Assembly (NCBI GenBank): GCA_036346375.1
Contig: CM070503.1
Location: 5,208,001 to 5,272,000 of the forward strand
Reading direction: 5' to 3'
DNA: 64,000 nucleotides
DNA from: Guadua angustifolia
Lineage: Eukaryota > Streptophyta > Magnoliopsida > Poales > Poaceae
Below the pieces are notes generated by a model. That model did not search any database, had not been told where the DNA came from, and saw only the letters and a list, made by a program, of their open reading frames with translations. This document shows positions 53,920-63,473 of this stretch, piece after piece. The translations under genes and the position numbers were made by a program. Within the stretch, counting starts at the first letter, position 1, and each line of letters starts with the position of its first letter.

Positions 53920-56117
53920 GTGTTTTCATGTTAATATATAATACACCGGCCGGGATGCTTCCACAATGCACCAGCATATAATTGTGAATGATGGAATGAA
54001 GGGAAAGACTGGTGGTGTTCCAACAACTGAAGAGCTGGTCTTGGCCTTGAGGAATCATGATCTTTTCCTCTACTTTGGACATGGAAGCTGTATGCCCTAT
54101 AGTTTTGTCATTTTTGTTGGACGTTTGTTTGCTACCTAGGCAAGGATTCAAACACAGTTACGGGAAAAATATCGGACCCTGGCTGGTACCCGTTACCAGT
54201 GGTAACCGGTTTTCTATAGGATGGTTTTAAATTATCAAATTTAAACTTAAAATTTGAATTTGGCTGGATTCCGCTTGGAATTACTATTCATCAATTCAAA
54301 TTCAATTTTTCGCCTCAGTGTTCTCTCTATTTTCTGTGAGATTTCTTGAATTTCTAACACCAAACAACATATAGGAACGAGTGCTACCTTAATCAATCAA
54401 AAAACAGGTCAACATAACATATCAATACAAGTAGCTACAGTGCTACGGTGCCCAGCGGTAACCTCATGATTACCACTGTTTTTTCCCCCAAGGCATGTGA
54501 AGTTCCATGCCTTTGGTCTTCAAAGCTATGCAAGTCTAGATCTAGTGCATTAAGTACCATACAATTCATCTATATTATATAACTTAAGTAGATTGGACTT
54601 GGATTATTTTCCTGTTTGTTGACAGTGATGCATCACAGCTAAGGTTTTTCTCTGCAGTAACCCAGCCTCTATTACTAATCTACTACTGGCATAACTACCT
54701 CTATAAAGTGTTTTTAGATAAAATGCTCATAGCCCAACTTTTAATGAAAGCTTCCACCACCGTGAAGTTCACTAGATGGTACTATGACTACGAGTTTAGG
54801 CTATACAACTTGTCACTTGTACTAGCATGGTGGCATGTGTAATTGATCATTCTGCATGCTGGAACATTTAGCTTCAGAGAAATAACTGGATGTTCAAGAG
54901 AATTCCTCCGAACAAACATAGATGGAAAAGGCCCTCGTATCTGACTTTTACTTGAAGTGAGAGCTTCTCCACCTATGGTGGAGGCTTTGTCTAGCTTAGA
55001 TTGCTTAGTTGGTTTGTATAAGGCTTGTTTTCTTTGTTATCTTTTTGTTTGCTTTCCTTGTACTTTATTTTCTATTATTTAATATATTTATTCCCAGCAG
55101 GGTCCTTCTCGAGAGATTTTGAAATTTGACACCCTTTAAACACGAATTTTTCAATATTTGACACCCTGACCCACTGTCATTGACTCAGATGGACCCACAT
55201 GTCATACACAGAGCCCAAAAGGCATGCGAATTGGGTGTCAAATATCGAAATACCCCGGTCCTTCTCTACCGTTTCCCGTGAAAAATGTGGCCTGTTGGTT
55301 TCAAAAAAAAAAAAAAAACTTGTGGCCTGTTCCAGTAGAAAGCATAGCTTGTGGTACTGGTGCGGTAGTGCCAATGAATGTTTTCTAGTGCTTGGTGGCA
55401 TTGATGACCAGTTGCTTATGCTATTACTGTTAAGGAATATGAGCTGACACCAGTTATTACAGTTCAGATAATTTTTTTAGTGGGTACTGTTAAGGTACCT
55501 GTTGTACTAACATGGAAAGCAGTAGTTTGTTGAATTAAAATAACTTGTGTTCTACCTAGTCTGGAAAAATGCTTCAGGAACTCAGCATGTCTCCCGGAAG
55601 GAAATTGAGAATTGAGAAGTTAGATAATTGTGCAGCTGCTCTTCTCATGGGTTGCAGTAGTGGAACACTCCATTGCAAAAGGGGGTTATGCTCCTCAAGG
55701 GGCCCCTTTGTCTTATTTATTTGCTGGTTCCCCTGCAGCCATTGCAATTCTCTGGGATGTTTCAGACAAGGATATTGATCTGTTTGGTAAAGCATTGCTC
55801 AATTCATGGTTGCCAGAAAATTTGGCGGTTGCCAAAAATTGCTCTAAATGCAGCCGGCTAATACAAGTGTTTTGAGTCCATGACCATTGCTGCGAAGGAC
55901 AACGGCAGGCCGAGACGAAGACGCACACGAGGGAAGAAATCGCAACAGATAAATGAACTGATAAATGATAGTAGCAAGTGCTGCACTTGTGGGCACAGAC
56001 GAAGAGGCACACGAGGGAAGAAATCGCAACAGATAAATGAACTGATAAATGACAGTAGCAAGTGCTGCACCTGTTTGCTATGGTAATGGTGTGCCCACTA
56101 TCATCAGGAAGAAGTAA
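53920..56117 (+). pseudogene. Separase (cohesin protease) C-terminal fragment, decayed
   Basis: The two catalytic motifs of separase peptidase C50 are readable: LRNHDLFLYFGHGS with the catalytic His (about 54045-54090) and NCAAALLMGCSSG with the catalytic Cys (about 55624-55662), then PLSYLFAGSPAAIAILWDVSDKDIDLFGKALL and a basic C-terminus ending near TAA 56115-56117. An intron 54092-55577 has GT/AG borders. Lesions: the codon across that intron becomes TGA; a 7-bp duplication ATTGAGAATTGAGA at 55604-55617; an extra A in AAAAGGGGG at about 55677; an extra T near 55870; a further phase change near 56073. The N-terminal 1500 or more residues are absent; retroelements occupy the upstream DNA. 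Separase cleaves cohesin at anaphase. A working copy must exist elsewhere. Confidence 0.8.
55913..56080 (+). repeat. 84-bp tandem duplication in the separase C-terminus
   Basis: The unit starting AGACGAAGACGCACACGAGG at 55913 is repeated from 55997 with a few substitutions. The period of 84 bp is 28 codons, so the duplication keeps phase (RGKKSQQINELINDSSKCC twice). Confidence 0.9.
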
Positions 56118-56987
56118 TGGTCGGTGCTCTAATGGAGATCATGGATGACCGCCGTACCTTAGTTATGGGCATTGAGCCATTGATACCATGGTGGTGCATG
56201 GCGTTAACGGAAGTGGCATGGTATATTGGTATTGCACCAGTTCAGATGTGCTCATGAATGTTTGTGTTGTCGCAGTTCATGCTTGAGCAGCAAATGAACA
56301 ACTGGTAAGACGATACCGATTGGCAGATGCCTCGGACCCGCGGTTTTACTGGAGGACCTGCTGTGGAAAGGCATCCATGGTGACGAGAGATTCCGAACTG
56401 TCTTCGCAAGTATATACAAGTAAATGATTATTTTTATACATGTGCTGCAAATTGTAATTCTGAGCACAGATTGTAATGTTATGTCAAAGAGTATGTTGAG
56501 GTGTGGAAGTGTGTGTGAAGGCCATTGGTTGTATTCTTTGTTATAACATAAGCACACTCCGTTGTATGTTCTAACTGCAACAAGGGTTGGGTGATTTGTG
56601 TTTCCATTGTGTATGGTACGAGTGATCCCTTAATGCTTTATACTTTTGTAAGACGCGTGGTTTGTTCTCAGCTTGTAAATGCCCAATTCTCAACTGAACT
56701 GAACACCATCTGACAGCTGAATTCAATGGGCAGTATCCAACAGAGGAAGTGAAACATTGTACAGAAATAAAAGCCACAAACCGCACGAGATGGGTGCGGC
56801 GTTTTCCTTTTCAACAAAGAATGCGAGATGACAAACATTGATGCAAAACAATGAGCTAAGGTTAATACAACTACTTGGTACATGATCATGAACAGTTAAA
56901 TTGAGGTTGAAATTGATGAATGCTGGGCACCAAAAAATATGTCGTGCATGTACTCCGCTAGCGGTAAAGCTCCTCTCAATTAGCACC
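56118..56987. other. Intergenic between separase remnant and DUF1644 gene
   Basis: Contains the presumed 3' UTR of the separase remnant on the left and the 3' UTR of the minus-strand DUF1644 gene on the right. No other coding region is supported. Confidence 0.5.
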
Positions 56988-58016
56988 TCAGAACAATCTT
57001 CCACGGTTCCTACGGTGGCGGCGGCGGTGCCTCTCTGGTCTCAGCATGCCAGCGCTTCTCCCTCGGGCCATAACTATATCATCACCACCATCATCATCGC
57101 TGCCTTCCAGGTGGTAAGGTGTGGTTCCATTGGCACCAGTGCTTACCACGTAATCTTCATCGGCATTGCCAGATGCAGCGTTTGTACTATGAAGCCTTTG
57201 GTTTCGATGATGCTGAGCAACTTGACGCATTAAAAACAATACCATTCTTCGAGTGTTTTCCGTCCCACGGCCATTATCATTATCTTCATCATCACTTTCT
57301 ACATCCTCCGAGTCCACTCCATCCTCCAAGTCTAGCACATAATCACCTAGAACAACAGCCCTCCCCATCGTTGCAGTAATCGTGCTGAGTGCATCTTGCC
57401 TCTCTCTTTCGATCTCGAGCAATCTCCACTTCTGTTCGAGGTCAGGATCCACTTCCCTTGGCTTTGCAAGAGGGTGCTCCGATTTCACATGCTTGTGGAG
57501 TTCCTTGTAGGTCCCCACAAACGAGCAACCATCTTGCATGCATGTTCTCCCTTTTCCATTGAGATAACTTCGAGCTTGTTCTACCACAGTCCACCCCTTC
57601 ACTTTGCCACGACACAACGGGCATGCAAGGTCAATGGACTCTGTTTTTTTGCTTGCTGCCAATGGTGCTGAGTCCAAGCTAGTGCCAACAGTATCAGCGG
57701 GCAGTTCCTCAAGCAATGCCCCTTTGGTGCAGGCCTTCTTGAACTGATCGAGGCAATTCGAGTGTCTGTAGCTAGTTCCACACATGTAAGGGCGACAGCC
57801 CTCGTCATGAGATGAACAAAGGAGGAGAACAGCATTATGTGGGTATTCCATGCAGACAGAGCAGTTTGCATCTTCCCAGTCCGTCTTCTGCACAGCTGGC
57901 AGTGTTTTCTTTCGGTTGGATTCTTTCATCGCTTTCCAGCGGTACGAAGGAATAGGATACGGGGTGGGCCTGAGCTGACGAGCCACATGCCGCCTTGCCC
58001 TTGCACTTCTTGCCAT
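56988..58016 (-). CDS. DUF1644 zinc-binding protein, 342 aa
   Basis: An intact minus-strand frame from ATG at 58016-58014 to the stop at 56988. The DUF1644 domain covers about residues 50-200: CSVCMEYPHNAVLLLCSS, GCRPYMCGTSYRHSNCLDQF, then CPLCRGKVKGWTVVEQAR and CSFVGTYKELHKHVKSEHP. These Cys/His clusters suggest two or three zinc sites of RING-like and C2H2-like form. The remainder is an acidic segment (SEDVESDDEDNDNG) and a very basic C-terminus (RPERHRRRHRRNRG). The family is plant-specific; rice members have been linked to abiotic-stress and ABA responses, but the biochemical role is not settled. Two codons upstream of the chosen ATG is an in-frame GTG at 58022 that I do not use. A 3' splice site TTTCTAG (about 58040-58034 on the minus strand) just upstream indicates that the coding exon is preceded by a leader intron. 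Confidence 0.88.
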   Translation of the reverse strand: MARSARARRHVARQLRPTPYPIPSYRWKAMKESNRKKTLPAVQKTDWEDANCSVCMEYPHNAVLLLCSSHDEGCRPYMCGTSYRHSNCLDQFKKACTKGALLEELPADTVGTSLDSAPLAASKKTESIDLACPLCRGKVKGWTVVEQARSYLNGKGRTCMQDGCSFVGTYKELHKHVKSEHPLAKPREVDPDLEQKWRLLEIERERQDALSTITATMGRAVVLGDYVLDLEDGVDSEDVESDDEDNDNGRGTENTRRMVLFLMRQVAQHHRNQRLHSTNAASGNADEDYVVSTGANGTTPYHLEGSDDDGGDDIVMARGRSAGMLRPERHRRRHRRNRGRLF

Positions 58017-58548
58017 TTCCACAAAAGACTTGTCTAGAAATCCATCATCGTATTATTTCACGGAACAGTGAATTTATGATAACATGAGGTTTGTTCTAAC
58101 CAAATCGAGGTCAGAGATTAGCAGGGCATTAGAAACATGAAAGACATGAAGAAAAAAGTCCCATCCAGTAGCATAGCGACATTAGAAGTAATATGAAAAA
58201 GAAAATGAAACAAAATCAACTTATCTAGCAAACTTTTTGTCAAGAATGGGCTGGGGGCTATGTGAAAGATCATTAAGAACCGCATGGATGAGAACCAATA
58301 TTGCCAATCTACCTCGGCCATGCTTATCAAGCATACTCATCCTCATTGTTTGCCAAACAGAAGATACAGGGGAAAAGAGTAATGAATAAAGAACATTGTA
58401 GATCTATATTTGGGTGTTGTTGTTTTTGTGCGTGTGTGTTGTTGGGTTGTGGTTGTGTGTGTGTGTGGTGGTGGGGGTGAGGTCTGGGGTCTGAAAGAGC
58501 ATGACACGGAAATAGAAATCACAGGTGGCAATTTCAAAAGGTACCGGG

Positions 58549-58682
58549 TGTTGGAATGTGAACACTAGATTCTATTCCATGGGCCAAGCGGCCGAGATAT
58601 AGTCGTGTATAAGGCATGGCAAACAAGCAAAAAACACTATACACAAAGATCTAATATACACAAGGTACATATCTCCTAACTC
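58549..58682 (-). repeat. 3' LTR of scrambled Copia (minus orientation)
   Basis: 134 bp, TGTTGGAATGTG to TCTCCTAAC(T) on the + strand. Direct-repeat partner of 60533-60664 with roughly one difference in ten bases. Adjacent to the purine tract. Confidence 0.85.
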
Positions 58683-58699
58683 CCCCCTCCCCCAGGGCC

Positions 58700-59481
58700 G
58701 CCCCCGCAAACTTAGGATGGATCAACAAGAGAGATGAAAGCTATGTTGTGTTCTAGTCTACGCCTTTATGAAGAAGTTAGTTAGCTAAAGCTCAAAAGGC
58801 ACATACCGAAGTATAACAACCTGTTGTTGCACTGCGACCACACATGAGAAGCATCAACACTAACATGTTTGGTGAGCTCATGCTTCACCAGATCTCGAGC
58901 AATGCTGATTGCACTAATGCTATCAAACAGTCACGGAGTAGGTACAAGCACTGAAACACCAAGGTCCTCAAAAAGCCACCATAGCCAGGCGACCTCAGCT
59001 GTTATAGACGCAACAACCCTCAACTTTCCATCAGCACTTGAATGGGAGATGACAGTTTGCTTCTTAGTCTTCCAAGTAATCAAGGAAGAACTAAGGAAGG
59101 CACAAAAGGTAGAAAGAGACCGATGATCAAAAGGATTACTAGCCTAGATCGCATCAGAATACACCTAAAGCTACAAGGAGCTAGAGCGAGGAAAGAAGAG
59201 GCGTCGAGTGATGGTTCCAAGATATTGCACAACTCGAAGGTGACTGTAGTGAATCTAGGTGGGAGGCTGGGAGCTGAAATGAACTAACTCAGAATGTTAA
59301 CAACACAAGAGATGTTAGGTCGAGCAGTGGCAAGATAAACCAAACTCCCAACAAGATGACATTGAGTGGGATCCTCGAGAGGAGTACTGTCAGTGGGCCG
59401 AAGCTGAAGGTGGAGCTCCATAGGAGTGTCCACCGTGTGTTGGTCAATGTGACAATCTGCGCTCTGATGCTTGCCTTCCAC
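58700..59481 (-). pseudogene. Copia reverse transcriptase C-terminus and RNase H
   Basis: Minus strand from 59481: TPMELHLQLRPTDSTPLEDP and VGSLVYLATARPNISCVV, the end of Copia reverse transcriptase. Further along, WKTKKQTVISHSSADGKLR and AEVAWLWWLFEDLGVSV near 59080-58970 are Copia RNase H, then a HELTKH motif near 58880. Stops and phase changes are present. The usual Glu in the SSAEAE motif reads SSADGK here. It is a dead fragment. Confidence 0.8.
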
Positions 59482-59569
59482 CTCATTTCTGGGTTGAGAT
59501 CGTTTCTACCGTTGCTTTCCTTGTTAACCTACAACCCTCCACTACTCTTTAGGGTTCTTCCCCTGTTGA

Positions 59570-59960
59570 GCATCTCTACTATAGGTGTCCTCCGTACAAT
59601 CACCTTCGCTCTTTTGGTTACATCTGCTATGTTCTTCTTCCACCTCGTGAGCACATATAGCTGACAGCTCAGTCAGTCGAGTATGTTTTCCTTGGCTATA
59701 GTGCTGAGCATAAGGGTTATCACTGCTATGACTCTATTGCTCATCGGGTGTGCATTTCGCACTATCACTTTGATGAGCCTGGACATTACTATCGTCATGA
59801 CACTTATGTTCAGTCACCTTCCACTTCTACTCTTTCATCCTTGTTGGGTCCTACTACTGATCCTCTCTTGCCTCCTCCTGCTCCATGATGCAACCTTCGT
59901 GATCATGCTGCTTCGACATGTCAGCCTTCCTCTTGCCATGTTTTCCTCCTCATCCTATTA
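59570..59960 (+). pseudogene. Copia integrase C-terminal part (inverted relative to its element)
   Basis: On the + strand PPYNHLRSFGYICYVLLPP, a TAG near 59660, then LTAQSVEYVFLGYSAEHKGY and CYDSIAHRVCISHYHFDE. This is the conserved end of the Copia integrase with the FLGY motif. Its direction is opposite to the adjacent reverse transcriptase fragment and to the LTR polarity. Confidence 0.8.
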
Positions 59961-60129
59961 GTCAGCCCCTTCCTATTCGAGCTGATCCTCCTACTTAGGC
60001 ACTTGTTGCAGTTAAGCCCGACTTGTATCACCTCCCTTCCTGTCACTAGCCGAGGCACCCTTTCTATCCCTCACCTTCATATTCCTATAGTTTCTCATGT
60101 TCCTATGCTTGCTAGCAGCTTATGTCCGC

Positions 60130-60525
60130 TGGCAAGATTGTTGATCATGATTGTCGCATTATTCTAGAGCCTGACACATGTTGTGTTCAGGATCGGTGCA
60201 CGGGTGCTCTGGTTGTTGTTGACCCTCGCCGTTGTCATTCTCAACGCCTATGGGAGCTTGGTTAGCTTTGTCTTCCTTCCACTTCCTCTGCTTCTCTCAA
60301 CCAGTTGATCACCGCCACTGCCATTGCTTCCACCGTCACCACTTCTATTAGTTTTGCTCAATGGCACCATCGTCTGGGTTTGTGTGGGTCCCATCTTTTT
60401 TCATAGTTGGCCATGGTGTCCTTGGGACTGTTCCAGGCGATACTTCCTTACACTGTATGGGCTATAGGCTTGACAAGCAGATGCAGCTCCCTTACAGTTC
60501 TAGCAACTCCATTTGATTTGATTCG
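60130..60525 (+). pseudogene. Copia protease end / GAG-pre-integrase part (inverted)
   Basis: On the + strand VDHDCRIILEPDTCCVQDRC, a LWELG motif, then SFAQWHHRLG near 60350-60376, which is the HHCC-type GAG-pre-integrase start. It belongs before integrase in any Copia element, yet on this strand it lies after the integrase piece, so the internal order is scrambled. Confidence 0.75.
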
Positions 60526-60532
60526 CTTACCA

Positions 60533-60664
60533 TGTTGGAGTGAACACTAGATTCTATTCCACGGGCCAAGTGGCCAATATATAGTCATGTAAGAGGCATG
60601 GCAAATAAGCAGAAAACACCCTATACAGAGATCTAATATATAGAAGGTATATATACTCCTAACA
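60533..60664 (-). repeat. 5' LTR of scrambled Copia (minus orientation)
   Basis: 132 bp, TGTTGGAGTGAACACTAG to ATACTCCTAACA on the + strand. Followed on the right by CTGGG, the second target duplication copy. Confidence 0.85.
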
Positions 60665-61742
60665 CTGGGATTACACACTGCCAAACCATCAAATGGTGTG
60701 AGGAGAAAGGTCTAATCCGAAGTATGATGAATATATGATGTCAAGGATGAGCCACAAATTCCTTAATACATATCGTTCATGATATCCGAAACAACGGACA
60801 ATAACAAAGGTCAGATCCCACAACAATAATGTAGAAGGTTCTGAATTATGACACAATCACACAAGGAATAAAGAGGCATCTACACAATTATCGTCTTCAC
60901 AGGTTGTCAACTCAGGCTTATTACTGAAGAAAGTGTAGCAAAAGTTTACCAATGTGTTACCCAAACAGATTTACTTAATTTAGGTTGCAACTTTATAAAA
61001 ACAATCTGCATAGTGAAAAACTTGTCCGTTTCCATTATATGACATTTGTATCGCAATGCAAAATAAATAAAACGACCCTCCAGAATTGCCATGGTACAAG
61101 AAAAAAAAAACTCACGAGCAAGATTACCACCCAATTGTAGCATTACCCTTGCAGCAATTTTCCTTGTTCTTAATCAAATTATCAAATTTCAGATCCAAAA
61201 CAATGGCTAACAAGCAACCAAGGCAGAAGAAGTCACAAATAGACTTTATGAGATCCAAGTTGAACAACCACAAGCATTAAATAATAAAATCCATGGAACA
61301 CATTAGATGTGATCTACATTCCCCATTAAAAAAAGATAGGAGCTATAGGGAAAACTAGCGGTCCACATGGAGCATCTCAGGGCTCCTCTCAGATCTACCA
61401 GACTAGAAGGGAAAAAACAAGGAACAGCACAACTTTTTAATTGAAGAGAATCATTTGGTAGTGAACTTGGGTCAAGGATTCCATTCTTTAAGAACATGCT
61501 AAGTTACCAGCGTAAGAAAAGAATTTGAAGCAAAGGTAGCTACTTTAAGTTTTGCATTGCTCCTGGTCCTCCGTCCATGATCCACACAGATTGCCAACAC
61601 ATGGATGGAGGATTGGAGGTTGGCAAAGGATCCACTTTTGCCACAACTTGCTCCAAAATTCACTAATGTCAAGCCAGCATTAGCAGTAAAAGGATTTTTT
61701 TCTTCTCCATCTAAACGGACCTTACCCACTCAACAATGCACT
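60665..61742. other. Non-coding, inside the presumed DUF1644 leader intron
   Basis: AT-rich sequence without a coding region or repeat that I can support. Confidence 0.4.
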
Positions 61743-61863
61743 AATAACTAAGCAGCATCTCTCTCTCTCTCTCTCTCTCTCTCTGCACTTCAGGCAAAGA
61801 ACCACAATCTTAATAACTAGGTGGCATCTCTCTCCCCGCGCTTCAGGCAAAGAACCACAATCT
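61743..61863. repeat. (TC)n microsatellite within a diverged tandem duplication
   Basis: (TC)n occupies 61758-61784. It lies in the first of two copies of a unit TAATAACTAAGCAGCATC...CAGGCAAAGAACCACAATCT (61743-61810 and 61811-61863); the second copy has a much shorter TC tract. Confidence 0.85.
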
Positions 61864-62403
61864 TAGATGGCAAATGCTTGCGGTTTAACTGAATTTCCTG
61901 TCAGAATACTGAATTTCTATGTATATGACACCAGCCATTGAAGAACAAATCTGGAAAAAGGAGCTTATTGCTTCACATGAGGTTCCTAATTAATCATTTC
62001 AAGGCAAAAGCACATCTACAGTTTTTTTTTCTCCCTACAAAAATTACTAGACACAATAAAACTGCATCGACAGAAGCACAAAAGATTAATGGAAAGCGTA
62101 ATTTGCAACGCCATTGTTGCACATCGTCCCAGTTTACACGTAAAGAATAATACCGAGCACTAGTCTCGAGTGACTGCTTCATTGACTCAAAATTGGCGAA
62201 TATGTTGTCTCTTTTGCTTAGTTATCTCCATTTTAGGTCAACGCCACAAAAATTAATAATCACAAGCACCTAAATCGTCACTGGAAAGGCAAAATTCACA
62301 CAGATAGGATCAATTTTGGTCAAACCATCTGAGATCTCTACCCTGAACATTCCCAGCAGCAGACTCTTGAATCATCACTTAAACTTGCCAAATTTCGGAA
62401 CAA

Positions 62404-62491
62404 GCCGCGGCCTTTCCGCCATAATCAACCAGAGAACACTCAAATCAGCCGCGGCCTTTCCGCCAGAATCAACCAGAGAACACTCAAATCA
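62404..62491. repeat. 44-bp tandem duplication
   Basis: GCCGCGGCCTTTCCGCCATA... (62404-62447) is repeated at 62448-62491 with one substitution. It is in the presumed leader intron of the minus-strand gene, close to its donor. Confidence 0.9.
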
Positions 62492-62694
62492 CCACCGAAA
62501 CACCCAAAATTCCGCAAAAATAAGCCATTGTTGTCCCATCCGCAGCCAAACCACCAATACAAAACCCCAAAGGAAGCACCTTCCCCACCATTCCAGGACC
62601 AAGAGCCCACTATCCTTGGCAAACCAAAACACCAAATCAACCCAACGAACCAACCAACCAAATCAGAGACGCCCGAATCGGGAAGTAGAGCTGT

Positions 62695-62900
62695 ACCTAG
62701 CCCGTGGCGGAGCAGCCGAGGCGGGAGCGGGGGTCGGGTTCCGGCGGCGAGCGCGAGGTCGCGAAGGAGCTGGAGACGACGAGAACAACAAAGAGAAAAG
62801 ACGAGGACGCAAGTTAAAGCAATTTCCCCCTCACTCGAGAAAAAAAAGGGTGACGCAAAAAGGATAAAAAAAAGGGAGTTAAATAGAGAAATAATCTCTT
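62695..62900 (-). promoter_or_regulatory. Probable leader exon and promoter of the DUF1644 gene
   Basis: On the minus strand a pyrimidine-rich leader (CTCGTCTTTTCTCTTTGTTG) changes to GC-rich sequence and ends at a GGCTAG|GTACAG donor near 62694. This is the usual look of a grass untranslated first exon. An open frame across it (62916-62440) has no domain. The link to the DUF1644 coding exon is inference from strand and order only. Confidence 0.4.
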
Positions 62901-62939
62901 TTCTGACCAATAGCAAATTTATTTTAGTAAATTAGCCTT

Positions 62940-63187
62940 TTATAAACGAAATTATAAAAATAACCTCGTCTTCGACCGCGAACCGTGCTCCCACGGCGCG
63001 GTAGCTCATTACACAATGTAGGAGCGTATAAGGTGACACGTATCATTTTCTGATGCTTCTGTAGTTAAGGATAATTTGCAATTATGTTCATAAGGAGATT
63101 AGATTTGAAAACAATATATAGCAGACGCAAAGATTCAGGGGGATGGGGTGGGGCCACGCTTATGGTGTATCGGTGCGAGTTCACATT
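62940..63187. other. Intergenic
   Basis: Short spacer between the presumed DUF1644 promoter and the next MITE. Nothing recognisable. Confidence 0.4.
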
Positions 63188-63473
63188 GGGTGTGTTTGGT
63201 TGTCTGTATGGTGTCCGAATCGTATGAGTGGATGCAACTATATCTGTTAGACACGTGTTTGGTTTCCTATTCATCCAGGCTAGGTGGATACACTTACACC
63301 CACTCATGCAGAATAGAGAAAACACAGAAATTAGGTTTCTCTCTAATGCAGATCCGTGAGATGCATAAACAAGCAACCAAACAACTCAACTTATATTTAC
63401 TTATGCAGACTAAGCCTAGCCTGGATGACTCATACAGAACAGATTAAGATAGTGCAGACAACCAAACACACCC
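63188..63473. mobile_element. MITE (286 bp), GGGTGTGTTTGGTTG termini
   Basis: Terminal inverted repeats GGGTGTGTTTGGTTGTCTG / CAGACAACCAAACACACCC are perfect over 19 bp and flanked by ATT on both sides (63185-63187 and 63474-63476). The GTTTGGTTG type of end with a 3-bp duplication fits the PIF/Harbinger (Tourist) group, although the duplication is ATT and not the usual TTA/TAA. No coding capacity. Confidence 0.85.

Larger units (their letters stand above)
58549..60664 (-). mobile_element. Scrambled Copia relic with short LTRs
   Basis: Two direct repeats, 58549-58682 and 60533-60664, both beginning TGTTGGA and sharing GAACACTAGATTCTATTCCA, bracket 1.85 kb. Flanks CCGGG (58544-58548) and CTGGG (60665-60669) are a 5-bp duplication with one transition. 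On the minus strand a purine tract (complement of CCCCCCTCCCCC at 58684-58695) precedes the 58.5-kb LTR, and TGGTA follows the 60.5-kb LTR, so the element is minus-oriented. Reverse transcriptase/RNase H parts are minus, but integrase and GAG-pre-integrase parts are on the plus strand. Confidence 0.85.
58035..62694 (-). other. Probable leader intron of the DUF1644 gene
   Basis: Inferred intron between the leader exon near 62.7-62.9 kb and the coding exon. On the minus strand a donor GGCTAG|GTACAG at about 62694 and an acceptor TTTCTAG near 58035 fit. It would be about 4.7 kb and host a scrambled Copia relic, a (CT)n tract and small duplications. Needs transcript evidence. Confidence 0.4.
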
